NCBI RefSeq assembly: GCF_047501465.1
Contig: NZ_JAZDRL010000002.1
Location: 1,054,001-1,118,000 of the forward strand
Reading direction: 5' to 3'
From: Pseudochelatococcus sp047501465
Lineage (GTDB): Bacteria; Pseudomonadota; Alphaproteobacteria; Rhizobiales; Beijerinckiaceae
Length of the DNA: 64,000 nucleotides
Of the stretch, positions 52,201 to 61,154 are shown one piece after another. The notes below the pieces were generated by a model, which had not been told where the DNA came from, did no database searches, and worked only from the letters and a program-made list of their open reading frames with translations. Within the stretch, counting starts at the first letter, position 1. Each line of letters begins with the position of its first letter. The translations under genes were made by a program, and so were the position numbers.

Positions 52201-52227
52201 GAGCTTTAGCCCTTAGATGGCTTGAGA

Positions 52228-53127
52228 TTATACAACAGTATCCAGAGCCTGGGGGCTTTCAATTTGCGCAAGGCCTTTTTTGACGGCCTCTTGCACCTTC
52301 TCAAATGCACGTACCTCAATTTGGCGCACCCGCTCGCGAGAGACGCCAAATTCTGATGACAACTCCTCTAGCGTTATCGGGTCGTCTTGCAAACGGCGGG
52401 CTTCAAAAATGCGGCGTTCACGGTCATTGAGAACGCTGAGCGCTTCGCGCAGTGCCGATAAGCGGTTATTACCTTCCTCTTCAATAACCAGGTTAGTTTC
52501 CTGATCAGTGCCATTATCCACCAACCAGTCCTGCCACTCCCCTTCGCCATCTTGGCGTACAGGCGAGTTTAGAGACGAGTCGCCGGTAAGACGGCGGTTC
52601 ATGTCGATAACTTCCTGCTCCGGCACACCAAGCTTGGTCGCAATTGTTGTCACGTGCTCAGGCAGCAGATCGCCTTCTTCATAGGCCGAAATTTGTCCCT
52701 TGGCCTTCCGCAGATTGAAGAACAGTTTTTTCTGGTTTGCAGTCGTGCCCATTTTGACAAGCGACCATGAACGCAAGATGTACTCTTGAATGGCGGCCTT
52801 GATCCACCACATCGCATAGGTAGCAAGGCGGAAGCCTTTTTCAGGCTCAAACCGCTTTACAGCCTGCATAAGGCCGACATTGCCTTCGGATACAACTTCT
52901 GCAATAGGCAAGCCATAGCCGCGGTATCCCATCGCGATTTTGGCGACAAGACGTAAGTGCGAGGTGACAAGTTTGTGTGCAGCCTGCCGATCGCCGTGCT
53001 CTTTCCACCGCTTCGCGAGCATGTACTCTTCCTGCGGTTCGAGCATGGGAAAGCGGCGAATTTCACTGAGATAACGGCTGAGACCGCCCTCGCTTGCCAT
53101 TGTTGGCAAAGCTGATGAAGTGCTCAT
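52228..53127 (-). CDS. rpoH: RNA polymerase heat-shock sigma factor RpoH (sigma-32)
   Basis: RpoH directs RNA polymerase to heat-shock promoters. 299 residues. Region 2 motifs LVTSHLRLVAKIAMGYRGYGLPIAEVVSEGNVGLMQAVKRFEPEKGFRLATYAMWWIKAAIQEYILRSW, the RpoH box region TANQKKLFFNLRKAKGQIS that separates it from RpoD, and region 4 LNDRERRIFEARRLQDDPITLEELSSEFGVSRERVRQIEVRAFEKVQEAV. Ribosome site GGGAGACACT just before the ATG. Many alphaproteobacteria have two rpoH copies; whether this is the main one cannot be told. Confidence 0.97.
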   Translation of the reverse strand: MSTSSALPTMASEGGLSRYLSEIRRFPMLEPQEEYMLAKRWKEHGDRQAAHKLVTSHLRLVAKIAMGYRGYGLPIAEVVSEGNVGLMQAVKRFEPEKGFRLATYAMWWIKAAIQEYILRSWSLVKMGTTANQKKLFFNLRKAKGQISAYEEGDLLPEHVTTIATKLGVPEQEVIDMNRRLTGDSSLNSPVRQDGEGEWQDWLVDNGTDQETNLVIEEEGNNRLSALREALSVLNDRERRIFEARRLQDDPITLEELSSEFGVSRERVRQIEVRAFEKVQEAVKKGLAQIESPQALDTVV

Positions 53128-53561
53128 AGTGTCTCCCTTCAGACCCCCTTCTTAGGCAGATCATGTGTGGTTGCCGGATAGCCAACCAGCAACACTATAA
53201 CGCATCAGGCCACTCAAGTGGAAGACGTCAAAGATGACATTATCTTCATCTTTCAAAAGCATCCATGTTCGTGAACGCTTTCATAACTAACGCTCATAGG
53301 CGAGTATGGTTTCATATCGAGCAATGGAGAGTGTATTACGGAAAAAATATACAAATAGATTCAATTGCATAGCAATGCCACTTGATGCTGACGGATTGTC
53401 AATTCTGATGGCGCCATTTATCTGTTCTTCCAGAAATAAAGTGTCGTGAAGTATGTGTGTTGTCACACACGCAAATTGATTTATGGGGCTCAATAGAGCC
53501 CCAACAAAACTATCGTCAAGAAGAATGGTTTACGAGCATTCTTTATCCGCTCGTTGAAGCT
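53128..53561. other. Control region of rpoH and 3' region of the carrier-protein unit
   Basis: A 434-base gap between rpoH (minus) and the carrier-protein gene (minus). Positions 53128-53240 are the rpoH leader; GCGTTATAGTG around 53193-53203 on the minus strand could hold a -10 box (TATAGT). The rest is AT-rich and contains the terminator at 53484-53503. Short open frames here have no ribosome site or family likeness and I do not call them. Confidence 0.5.
53484..53503 (-). terminator. Hairpin after the carrier-protein gene
   Basis: TGGGGCTC-AATA-GAGCCCCA, a perfect 8-bp stem, lies about 60 bases after the carrier-protein stop on the minus strand and is followed by TAAATCAATTT. The U-tract is interrupted, so strength is uncertain. 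Confidence 0.55.
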
Positions 53562-53804
53562 CTAGGCCGACCTCGCTCTTTCCAGGATGCGGAGAATATT
53601 TCTAATCGATTGAAAATTCTCGCTTGTGAGGTCTTCATTCAGGAACATCACTTTAAAGTGCGCTTCCAGATTGGAAAACAGGTTAATAATTGCCATGGAA
53701 TCTAACCCATGGTTGCGAAGCAGAACGTCTTCGTTCAGTTCATCAGTGACGCCGATTACAGATTGCACGATAGGCATGACATCAAGTCGGGTATATTTCA
53801 TCAT
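53562..53804 (-). CDS. Dedicated small acyl/aminoacyl carrier protein
   Basis: An 80-residue acidic four-helix carrier protein. Start at 53804 (MMKYTRLDVMPIVQSVIG) follows GGGGAG, one base after the stop of the ligase gene. The attachment motif is GLDSMAI with Ser36, where phosphopantetheine would be joined; helix II (SMAIINLFSNLEAHFKVMF) follows. It differs from the housekeeping AcpP. With the adjoining ligase it matches the carrier-protein/amino acid ligase pairs described in Bradyrhizobium and Agrobacterium, in which the ligase charges the phosphopantetheine thiol with glycine or alanine. Later fate of the amino acid is unknown. Confidence 0.88.
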   Translation of the reverse strand: MMKYTRLDVMPIVQSVIGVTDELNEDVLLRNHGLDSMAIINLFSNLEAHFKVMFLNEDLTSENFQSIRNILRILERARSA

Positions 53805-53805
53805 G

Positions 53806-54921
53806 CTACTCCCCTGATGCTGCAAGATAGCTAAGTAGTGGCTCTGGCCACTTAGCGGGATCTTCTCCGTGTCTGTAGAATAAGCTGAGAGCCAGACGCT
53901 CTATTCCAAAAGCAACGCATCCCGAGTGAGGGAATTGTCCATTGGCATCTTGAATATTGAAGCTTTTACAAAGGGAATCGCCAACGTAATTGAAAGAGCC
54001 TACTGCGAAGCGTTCAGACGCGCGCTGACCTTGTGCGATAAGCTCAAATTTGGTTTCTGCCAGTAGTTGATACTGAACTTTTAACCCATCCTGCGGGAAG
54101 TAAAATGGATCAGCCGCTGACTCAATCAGGCCCTTCAAGCCCAGATCGATAAAGAAGTCCCAGACATGTTCTATCAAACGGCTTCGCATTCCGATCGCAT
54201 AATCTTTGTCGCCAACAAAGATGAGTTCCATCATATTGAATTCGGTCAAACGATGGGGAGCAACACGGCGTGTTGATTCATGTCTGAAACAGCGGCTTCT
54301 GGCGAGTATTGCTACATTCCCATCAATAATCTCATCTGACAGTTCTTCATAGCAATGAAAACATGTTGCTGGAGATAGCATTTTACCTGACGGTTCTTGC
54401 AAGGGACGCAGATCCGTTTCATCAGAAAGGTTTTTTAATACGCTATAATCGTGCGGAAATTGTTCAACAACATATGCATTTTGGGGGAATTTATGAAGAT
54501 ATTTGCATTTATCCATTGCCGATAATGAGATGAGTGATGGGTAAATTTTCGTGTCAGAAATATAATCACTGCATAACTTGATGATTTGCGTTTCTAAAAG
54601 CTTGGCAATGTAGTCAATAGCCTCTGTGGAGGGCTTCATATATTCCGTAGATGGTGTTTCTACTTCCTGGACTTCTGACAGGTTGTTATGCGTTGTTTTT
54701 TTGGGAAGATATCGGATGGCGCTTATCTCGGCAGCGATTTCAGCAATCGTTTGTCTGATTGTATCAATTTTTGCCGAATCTACCTTCAGTAATATTTCAG
54801 ACGTCTCGCTGTTGTATTGATATTCAGCGTCATTTCCAAGGCTGTAGTTCAGCCTGGAAAGAAAAACATCAAGAGCTGTTCCATTCAGAGGCATATCAAG
54901 CTTATGAACGATGTAAGTCAT
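53806..54921 (-). CDS. Amino acid:[carrier protein] ligase, seryl-tRNA-synthetase-like
   Basis: A 371-residue class II synthetase homologue lacking a tRNA-binding arm. Catalytic core from about residue 175: CFHCYEELSDE (zinc cysteine), motif 2 RSRCFRHESTRRVAPHRLTEFNMMELIFVGD, then the later zinc cysteine and motif 3 FPHSGCVAFGIERLALSLF. The zinc-site arrangement (Cys, Glu, Cys) is that of atypical seryl-tRNA synthetases of Rhizobiales that activate glycine or alanine and transfer it to a carrier protein rather than tRNA. The first 90 residues form a separate alpha/beta region before a linker rich in E, T, S. The carrier-protein gene follows after one base. A 21-bp inverted repeat lies upstream. 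Which amino acid is used cannot be decided here. Confidence 0.87.
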   Translation of the reverse strand: MTYIVHKLDMPLNGTALDVFLSRLNYSLGNDAEYQYNSETSEILLKVDSAKIDTIRQTIAEIAAEISAIRYLPKKTTHNNLSEVQEVETPSTEYMKPSTEAIDYIAKLLETQIIKLCSDYISDTKIYPSLISLSAMDKCKYLHKFPQNAYVVEQFPHDYSVLKNLSDETDLRPLQEPSGKMLSPATCFHCYEELSDEIIDGNVAILARSRCFRHESTRRVAPHRLTEFNMMELIFVGDKDYAIGMRSRLIEHVWDFFIDLGLKGLIESAADPFYFPQDGLKVQYQLLAETKFELIAQGQRASERFAVGSFNYVGDSLCKSFNIQDANGQFPHSGCVAFGIERLALSLFYRHGEDPAKWPEPLLSYLAASGE

Positions 54922-55384
54922 TATACCGCTCTTTGAATAACAGAACTCATAATGCCAAACTTGCGGAGATCATTTGATCTATCATATTTGACATCATATT
55001 TGTCTGATAATGGACAGGGGTTATCTTGAGCCTTATGGCCGCTGATTAGAAATTAGCGTACCTTTTTTTGCATGCAACCACAAGATGTGAAGCGATTTCG
55101 CCTTATCTATCTCAAATGCGTTGATGGGAGTGTTTGTTGTGGATGTTTTTATATTTGTATTTGATGTCAAATATGATTGATCTTTATTGGTTTATCGCTG
55201 AATTCAAGCGTGCATGTTCACGCCCTTGATGGCAGCCGATGTTTATATGCGGAGCGTGCGAAATGCATATATTATGGCGTTCAAGGGATGAGGTTTGAGA
55301 TCAATTTATTGTTATTTGGTTCTATGGGGTAGGGAGAATCAGATTAAATATGCTGATAAATTAGGGTTCTCTGCACAGCTATGC
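54922..55384. promoter_or_regulatory. AT-rich control region of the ligase/carrier unit
   Basis: A 463-base gap without a convincing gene. It carries a 21-base inverted repeat (54976-54996 and 55162-55182), a tandem direct repeat next to the left arm, and scattered A/T runs. It lies between two minus-strand genes and so contains the promoter of the ligase unit and the end of the acetyltransferase transcript. Confidence 0.6.
54976..55182. repeat. 21-bp inverted repeat flanking 165 bases upstream of the ligase gene
   Basis: Left arm at 54976-54996, right arm at 55162-55182; complementary in 20 of 21 positions, with the central 16 (ATCATATTTGACATCA) exact. The left arm is followed by a second ATCATATTTG copy, forming a 12-base tandem repeat matching at 11 positions (54981-55004). 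The right arm includes the short dyad ATTTGA-TG-TCAAAT. The left arm begins about 55 bases upstream of the ligase ATG. This has the layout of paired operators for one dimeric regulator, or of a cruciform. Confidence 0.75.
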
Positions 55385-55873
55385 TTATTTCCAAAGGAGC
55401 TGTAATTCTTTAAGTGCAAGACCATTGAAATCTATCAGGTGTTCACCAACGATTTCTGCGCCCATATGACGGTAGAAGCCTAATGCAGGAGTATCAACCA
55501 GAACGTGAGTTATGAATGGAAAAAGACCATCATTCAGTAAATTTGATTTAGCGGTCATAAAAAGGTTTTTACCAATACCAATTTTATGCGCCGATTTTAA
55601 GACGTAAAGCGTATATAGCTCTCCCGGATATGGGGTGTTATTATCATTGTTTTTGCCGGCGTTTGCAAAGCCGATCGCTTGTCCGTTTATTTCGGCAATA
55701 AATACTGTCTGGTTAGCGTTTAATATCTTATTCCACATAATTTGTTTTTGGATTATGTCCAGCTGCGCCAAATACGATTCTGGAATGATACCCGTATAGG
55801 TTTCATGCCAGCACGTGACATGAATTCGGGCGATTGCCGATACATCATTTAGTGTTGCATGACGTATTTGCAT
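55385..55873 (-). CDS. GNAT-family N-acetyltransferase
   Basis: A 162-residue acetyltransferase using acetyl-CoA. IRHATLNDVSAIARIHVTCWHETYTGIIPESYL at the start, VFIAEINGQAIGFANAG, then motif A ELYTLYVLKSAHKIGIGKNLFMTAKSNLL with the G-x-G acetyl-CoA loop, and GFYRHMGAEIVGEHLIDFNGLALKELQLLW. Substrate unknown; amino acids, peptides or drugs are all possible for this family. AT-rich compared with the flagellar genes. Monocistronic. Confidence 0.88.
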   Translation of the reverse strand: MQIRHATLNDVSAIARIHVTCWHETYTGIIPESYLAQLDIIQKQIMWNKILNANQTVFIAEINGQAIGFANAGKNNDNNTPYPGELYTLYVLKSAHKIGIGKNLFMTAKSNLLNDGLFPFITHVLVDTPALGFYRHMGAEIVGEHLIDFNGLALKELQLLWK

Positions 55874-56025
55874 AATCTTACATGAGAAGTTTGGGGGAAT
55901 AGCTTTTATTATTAAAGGGCTTATAGCATTGGTCCAAGAATCGCTATGGTAAGTTATCTGAGAAAATAGCGGTTCTTGAGATTTTATTTGCAGCTTCAGT
56001 TAAATTTAAAAAATTTCTGAAGCTC

Positions 56026-56100
56026 TGGTGCTCCCAAGGGGAATCGAACCCCTGTTTTCGCCGTGAGAGGGCGACGTCCTGACCGCTAGACGATGGGAGC
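56026..56100 (-). tRNA. tRNA-Glu (anticodon CTC)
   Basis: The minus strand folds as a full cloverleaf: acceptor GCTCCCA/TGGGAGC, D arm TCGTCTAGCGGTCAGGAC, anticodon stem TCGCC-CTCTCAC-GGCGA with anticodon CTC, T arm GGGG-TTCGATT-CCCC, discriminator A and encoded CCA. It is a standard tRNA-Glu. Confidence 0.97.
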
Positions 56101-56319
56101 TTTGCCAGCAGAAGGTTCGTATATCGGCTACTTACTGGTAACGCAAGTGCGAACTTAAACAATCTACGACATCGTGTGGACGGAGGTTCATTCTTTGATA
56201 TAAGGAGAGGGAATGGCTGCGCATGAGGATCTCCAACTTTTGTGCTAAACCATTTTATCTCATTGCTTTGTAAGCGCTTTTTTCAAGCGAGTACTAAAAT
56301 TACCCAAGACGAGGTTCGC

Positions 56320-57345
56320 TTGAGCGTAACTGATGATGACCGGCCAGCCGGCGAATGTGTGGAAATTATTTGGCCGGAAGGTGTAGCCAGCACTCGCTTC
56401 GATAAGGCATTGAGTGAACAGCATTCCTTATTGTCGCGCAGTCGTGTGCAGCAGCTGATTCGTGATGGACATGCCAAGATTAATGACCGCACGGTTACAG
56501 ATCCGGGTGCCAAGGTTTTAGCAGGAGCACGACTTGGCCTTTTCGTGCCACCACCGGAGCCTGCCGAGCCAGAGCCTGAAGCAATTCCGCTCTCTATTGT
56601 CTATGAAGACGATGCGCTCATTGTGATCAATAAACCCGCTGGTCTCGTGGTGCATCCCGCTCCGGGTAGCCCAAATGGCACCCTCGTCAATGCTTTACTG
56701 GCGCATTGTGGTGATAGCCTTTCTGGAATAGGCGGTGTGCGTCGCCCGGGCATCGTGCATCGGTTGGATAAAGACACATCCGGCATCATGGTGGTGGCGA
56801 AGACGGATCGAGCCCACAAGGCGCTGGCGGCGCAATTTGCCGATCATGGTCGCACTGGTCCGCTGCAGCGGGCGTACCTTGCGATTTGTTGGGGCGCTCC
56901 CTTGCCGCGGGCAGGCACCATTGATGCGCCGCTTGAGCGTATGGTTCACAACCGGGAGAAAATCGCTGTTGTGGCGCGTGGGCGAGGTCGCGAAGCCATT
57001 ACGCATTATCGTGTGGAGCAAAATTTTATGCATCCGGATGGGGCAGCACTCGCGAGTCTCGTGCGTTGCGAGCTGGAAACCGGACGAACCCATCAAATCC
57101 GCGTTCATATGACCTATACAGGCCATCCATTGCTTGGAGATTCGCTATATGGCAGCGGGTTCCGTAGTAAGGAAGCACGTTTGGGAGAAGATGCGCAGGT
57201 GGCGCTGGGAAGGTTGGGGCGGCAGGCCCTGCATGCAACCTTGCTTGGCTTTGCGCATCCTGATAGCGGCGAGGAAATGGTGTTTGAAAGCCCGCTTCCA
57301 GACGCAATGCAGGATTTACTCATGGCGCTCGCAAAAGCTAAGTGA
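56320..57345 (+). CDS. RluD-type 23S rRNA pseudouridine synthase
   Basis: Isomerises uridines in 23S rRNA. An S4 RNA-binding domain (RFDKALSEQHSLLSRSRVQQLIRDGHAKINDRTVTDPGAKV) precedes the catalytic domain with IVYEDDALIVINKPAGLVVHP and the active-site aspartate in GIVHRLDKDTSGIMVVAKTD; RTHQIRVHMTYTGHPLLGD follows. I place the start at the TTG at 56320, five bases after GAGG, giving 341 residues; an open frame with a GTG at 56242 adds 26 hydrophobic and basic residues without ribosome site. The family splits into RluA, RluC and RluD types; RluD is the best match by its length and S4 domain. Confidence 0.9.
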   Translation: MSVTDDDRPAGECVEIIWPEGVASTRFDKALSEQHSLLSRSRVQQLIRDGHAKINDRTVTDPGAKVLAGARLGLFVPPPEPAEPEPEAIPLSIVYEDDALIVINKPAGLVVHPAPGSPNGTLVNALLAHCGDSLSGIGGVRRPGIVHRLDKDTSGIMVVAKTDRAHKALAAQFADHGRTGPLQRAYLAICWGAPLPRAGTIDAPLERMVHNREKIAVVARGRGREAITHYRVEQNFMHPDGAALASLVRCELETGRTHQIRVHMTYTGHPLLGDSLYGSGFRSKEARLGEDAQVALGRLGRQALHATLLGFAHPDSGEEMVFESPLPDAMQDLLMALAKAK

Positions 57346-57552
57346 AATTTTGAGGTGCTGGCTTGGGAAAGGTCAGCATCTGATACAGCGAGCCATTTCA
57401 AGTAACTACGTCAGTTGGGCGATTTTACGCGCTGATAGCCTCGGTATTGTCAGTCGCTCCAGCCAGCCCGATTCCTGCGCTTATAGGTGGCGTCACCCTG
57501 ATCGTTAGATAGTATGAGCAGTTAACACCCTAAAGTACTCACACCATATCTG

Positions 57553-57588
57553 CATGATCTGAAAAACATCATCGTTTTCCAGATCATG
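57553..57588. terminator. Terminator-like hairpin between convergent genes
   Basis: CATGATCTG-A-AAAAC and GTTTT-C-CAGATCATG form a 15-position stem with one mismatch and a 6-base loop, between the pseudouridine synthase (plus) and the cell-wall hydrolase (minus). It is followed on the plus strand by ATTTATT. The rest of the gap (57346-57552) shows nothing. Confidence 0.6.
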
Positions 57589-57600
57589 ATTTATTGTGCC

Positions 57601-58578
57601 TCAGCGGGAAGAGCTGGCCGACTTAATGGTGCGATATGCGCTTAACGAGAGAGGTTTCGTGCTGAACGATTGCGCGCGCGACAAAGCCTCATCAACCGGT
57701 GCAGTAAACGAAACCCGCGTGGCAGGGGTGCTCTGTGCTGGTACTGCAGCTGTTACAATGGCAGCGGAGACAGTTGGATCGTTTGCAGCCTCTTGAGCTT
57801 TAGGCTTGGCAGTCGTTTCTGGCTGATTGCTAATGGGAGCTGTTGGTGCCATGGCCGTCTTGATGGCAGTAGTGGCGTTGGTATCGTCAGCTGATGCTGG
57901 TGCTGCTGCTACGACCTGGTTCGCTACATTAGCCGTGTTGGCATATGCAAGCGCTGAGCCTTCTACGACGCGCGGGGCGTTGCGGCCAACTTTAGTGTAA
58001 AAAATATTACCGCCTGCGACCTTAAGATAGCGCATATTGGGATATTTATAGCGACGTGATGCGACATGGAAGAACATGGCATCGCCAATTCCATCATGAC
58101 GCTTGCCTGCCAGCACTTCGTCAGCGGCTGTATCCGCATGCTTGCGCTCACGTGGTGACATCGAACGTGATAGCACGCCCGGAGCAAACTGACGGTTCTG
58201 TCCAACGACGCCGCATATCGTGCTTGGATAGCTTGGCGAGTTCACGCGGTTCATCACCACTGTGCCCACGGCCATCAAACCATCACGGCTGGAGCGCTGA
58301 GACTCGAAATACATGGCACGAACCAGACATTCACGCTCGCTAATGCTGGCGGCAATCTGCCGACGTGAAGTGGTGCCTTCAGCCTTACCCGAGCGCGTCC
58401 GGGATTTGGCGTTTGCCTTTGCTTTTGGTGCGGCTTTTGCATTGTCAGCCGCTGTCTGCTGTGCAGACGTCGATGCGGATAACGTGCGTTCAGGGGAGTA
58501 CCCACACCCGCCAAGACCAAGAGCAGTCAGGAGGGCAGCGGCAGCCAATAGGGGACGGCAACGCCGGCTGAGGATCAT
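57601..58578 (-). CDS. SleB-type cell-wall hydrolase, lipoprotein
   Basis: Start at 58578 (MILSRRCRPLLAAAALLTALGL) follows GAGAGG by 7 bases; the signal ends with the lipobox LGLGGC, so it would be anchored in the membrane by Cys24. The frame extends 14 codons upstream without support. 325 residues. A Hydrolase_2 (SleB-like) domain at about 75-190: ISERECLVRAMYFESQRSSRDGLMAVGTVVMNRVNSPSYPSTICGVVGQNRQFAPG, with the catalytic glutamate in YFES, and AMFFHVASRRYKYPN. It cleaves peptidoglycan glycan strands. The C-terminal 130 residues are alanine-, threonine- and proline-rich low complexity. Confidence 0.88.
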   Translation of the reverse strand: MILSRRCRPLLAAAALLTALGLGGCGYSPERTLSASTSAQQTAADNAKAAPKAKANAKSRTRSGKAEGTTSRRQIAASISERECLVRAMYFESQRSSRDGLMAVGTVVMNRVNSPSYPSTICGVVGQNRQFAPGVLSRSMSPRERKHADTAADEVLAGKRHDGIGDAMFFHVASRRYKYPNMRYLKVAGGNIFYTKVGRNAPRVVEGSALAYANTANVANQVVAAAPASADDTNATTAIKTAMAPTAPISNQPETTAKPKAQEAANDPTVSAAIVTAAVPAQSTPATRVSFTAPVDEALSRAQSFSTKPLSLSAYRTIKSASSSR

Positions 58579-58746
58579 TCGGTAGCCTCTCGTGTTTCCG
58601 TCGCGACTTGAGCGACACAAAGCTGTTAACGAAACTTAAAGGCTCTGGCAACCCTGCTACGTTCGTTTTAACGGTTGTTTTTGTGGAGATGACACTGGAC
58701 AAGTGTGATCAAAATCGCAGCAAAAGCCCTTGAACTGGTACGGTAT

Positions 58747-61149
58747 ATGACCTCCATAAACCATAAAATCGCGGAAGAACTTGGTGTGCGCGGCCAGCAG
58801 ATAGATGCAGCTGTAGCCCTTCTCGACGAAGGCGCGACAGTTCCTTTTATCGCCCGATACCGCAAGGAAGCCACTGGTGCACTTGATGATAATCAGTTGC
58901 GCACGCTGGAAGAGCGCTTGCGATATTTGCGTGAATTGGAAGATCGTCGTACGGCGGTTCTTGCCAGCATTGATGAGCAGGGCAAGCTGACGGAAGCGCT
59001 GCGCACAAGCATCCTTGCCGCTGATACAAAAGCACGCATTGAGGACATTTATCTACCATTCAAGCCAAAACGTCGCACTAAAGCGCAAATTGCACGCGAA
59101 GCCGGCTTAGAGCCTTTGGCCAATATGCTGTTTAGTGATCCAACCAAGGTGCCTGAGCAACAAGCCGCCGCTTTCGTGAATGAATCGAAGGGCGTTGCAA
59201 CCATGCAGGCCGCACTGGAGGGCGCGCGGTCTATTCTGGTTGAGCGTTTTTCCGAAGATGCAGATCTGATCGGCTCATTGCGTGAAGAAATGTGGAAACG
59301 CGGGCGGTTGGCTTCCAAAGTGCGGGACGGCAAAGCAACAGAAGGGGCGAAGTTCTCAGACTATTTTGATTTCTCCGAACCTTTTATCAAAATGCCTTCC
59401 CACCGTATTCTGGCGATGTTCCGGGGTGAGAAGGAAGAGGTGCTTACGCTTTCATTCGAGCCGGAACCTGTTTCGGAAGTGCCTGTGACGGGGCCTGGGG
59501 CCTATGAACTGCGGATTGGCCAGCGTTTTGGCATTGCAGATCGCGGGCGTGCAGGTGATACGTGGTTGCGTGAATGTGTGCGTTGGGCCTGGCGCACGCG
59601 CATTCTGGTATCGTTGTCTCTCGATATGCGCACGCGGCTTTGGCAAGCAGCAGAAGATGAAGGTGTGCGCGTATTTGCGAGCAATCTGCGCGATCTTCTG
59701 TTGGCAGCACCTGCGGGAATGCGGGCAACGATGGGTCTCGATCCCGGCTTTCGCACTGGCGTGAAGGTTGCGGTTGTCGATAGTACGGGCAAGGTGGTTG
59801 CTACTAGCACGATCTATCCGCATGAACCGCAACGTCGATGGGATGAAGCATTGGCGACATTGGCGGCACTTGCCAGTCGGCATAAGGTTGAACTCATCGC
59901 GATTGGTAACGGCACTGCCTCGCGGGAAACCGACAAACTGGCGGCTGAGCTCATCAAGCAATATCCGCAATTGGCGCTGACCAAGATTGTGGTGTCGGAA
60001 GCAGGGGCTTCGGTCTATTCGGCCTCGGCCTATGCCTCGCAGGAATTGCCTGAACTGGATGTCACATTACGTGGCGCAGTTTCAATTGCGCGTCGTTTGC
60101 AGGATCCACTGGCAGAACTCGTCAAGATTGATCCGAAGTCCATCGGTGTGGGGCAGTATCAGCACGATCTGGCGGAGGTGAAACTGTCGCGCTCACTTGA
60201 TGCGGTGGTGGAAGACTGCGTGAATGGTGTGGGTGTGGATCTCAATACGGCCTCGATTCCGCTGCTTGCACGGGTGTCTGGTGTTGGTGAGGGGCTGGCG
60301 CGCAATATCGTGGCGCATCGCGATGAAAACGGGCCTTTCCGTAAGCGTAGTGAGCTGAAAAAAGTTGCGCGCCTTGGCCCTAAGGCGTTTGAGCAATGTG
60401 CAGGCTTTTTACGTATCCGCAATGGTGATGATCCACTTGATGCTTCTGGCGTGCACCCGGAAGCTTATCCTGTTGTGCGGCGTATTCTGGCGGCGACGAA
60501 AAGCGATATCCGCGCTTTGATCGGTGACGCTGCTACGCTGCGCGGCGTGTCGCCTGGGCAGTTTACGGATGAAACGTTCGGGGTGCTCACGGTTACCGAT
60601 ATTCTGCGTGAGCTTGAAAAGCCCGGTCGCGATCCTCGTCCCGCTTTCAAGACGGCGACGTTTAAGGAAGGCGTTGAGAAAATCAGCGATCTTGAACCGG
60701 GCATGCTGATGGAAGGTGTTGTCACTAACGTTGCCGCCTTCGGCGCCTTCGTTGACATTGGTGTGCATCAGGATGGACTGGTGCACATCTCCGCCATGTC
60801 GAACACTTTCGTGAAGGACCCGCGCTCTGTGGCCAAACCTGGTGATGTTGTGCGGGTTAAGGTGCTTGAGGTTGATCCGGCGCGTAAGCGCATCGCGCTT
60901 ACCATGCGCCTTGATGATGAAGTGGGTGCCGTGCGTGCACCGGCTCAGCAGTCTCGGCCGCAAAAGTTTGATGATCGTCGTAGCGATCAACGCTCTGGCA
61001 AGTCAACGAGCAGCGCGGCGCCTGTTAAAGCTGTGCCCGGAAAATCCGCCTCTGATTCCGCCTTGGCAGATGCCTTGCGCCGTGCGGGTCTTTCATCCGG
61101 CCCTTCGGGAAATGGTGCTGACACTCACGGCTCATTTAAAAGAAAGTAG
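58747..61149 (+). CDS. tex: Tex-family RNA-binding transcription accessory protein
   Basis: About 800 residues. Start chosen at the ATG at 58747 (MTSINHKIAEELGVRGQQID); a GTG at 58705 is also open. Order: Tex N-terminal helices (VALLDEGATVPFIARYRKEATGALDDNQL), YqgF-like nuclease fold (MRATMGLDPGFRTGVKVAVVDSTGKVV), helix-hairpin-helix region (SIPLLARVSGVGEGLARNIVAHRDENGPFRKRSELKKV), and an S1 domain (GMLMEGVVTNVAAFGAFVDIGVHQDGLVHISAM). The tail after the S1 domain is basic and low complexity. Tex binds RNA and RNA polymerase and affects transcription in several pathogens. Confidence 0.96.
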   Translation: MTSINHKIAEELGVRGQQIDAAVALLDEGATVPFIARYRKEATGALDDNQLRTLEERLRYLRELEDRRTAVLASIDEQGKLTEALRTSILAADTKARIEDIYLPFKPKRRTKAQIAREAGLEPLANMLFSDPTKVPEQQAAAFVNESKGVATMQAALEGARSILVERFSEDADLIGSLREEMWKRGRLASKVRDGKATEGAKFSDYFDFSEPFIKMPSHRILAMFRGEKEEVLTLSFEPEPVSEVPVTGPGAYELRIGQRFGIADRGRAGDTWLRECVRWAWRTRILVSLSLDMRTRLWQAAEDEGVRVFASNLRDLLLAAPAGMRATMGLDPGFRTGVKVAVVDSTGKVVATSTIYPHEPQRRWDEALATLAALASRHKVELIAIGNGTASRETDKLAAELIKQYPQLALTKIVVSEAGASVYSASAYASQELPELDVTLRGAVSIARRLQDPLAELVKIDPKSIGVGQYQHDLAEVKLSRSLDAVVEDCVNGVGVDLNTASIPLLARVSGVGEGLARNIVAHRDENGPFRKRSELKKVARLGPKAFEQCAGFLRIRNGDDPLDASGVHPEAYPVVRRILAATKSDIRALIGDAATLRGVSPGQFTDETFGVLTVTDILRELEKPGRDPRPAFKTATFKEGVEKISDLEPGMLMEGVVTNVAAFGAFVDIGVHQDGLVHISAMSNTFVKDPRSVAKPGDVVRVKVLEVDPARKRIALTMRLDDEVGAVRAPAQQSRPQKFDDRRSDQRSGKSTSSAAPVKAVPGKSASDSALADALRRAGLSSGPSGNGADTHGSFKRK

Positions 61150-61154
61150 CTCTC

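Noticed and set aside
53287..53493. 68-codon minus-strand frame upstream of rpoH
   Set aside because: No ribosome site, overlaps the terminator hairpin at 53484-53503, and composition is that of AT-rich non-coding DNA.
53457..53705. 82-codon plus-strand frame
   Set aside because: Its second half is antisense to the carrier-protein gene, which has clear family support.
60409..60990. 193-codon minus-strand frame
   Set aside because: Shadow of tex, whose domains are complete on the other strand.
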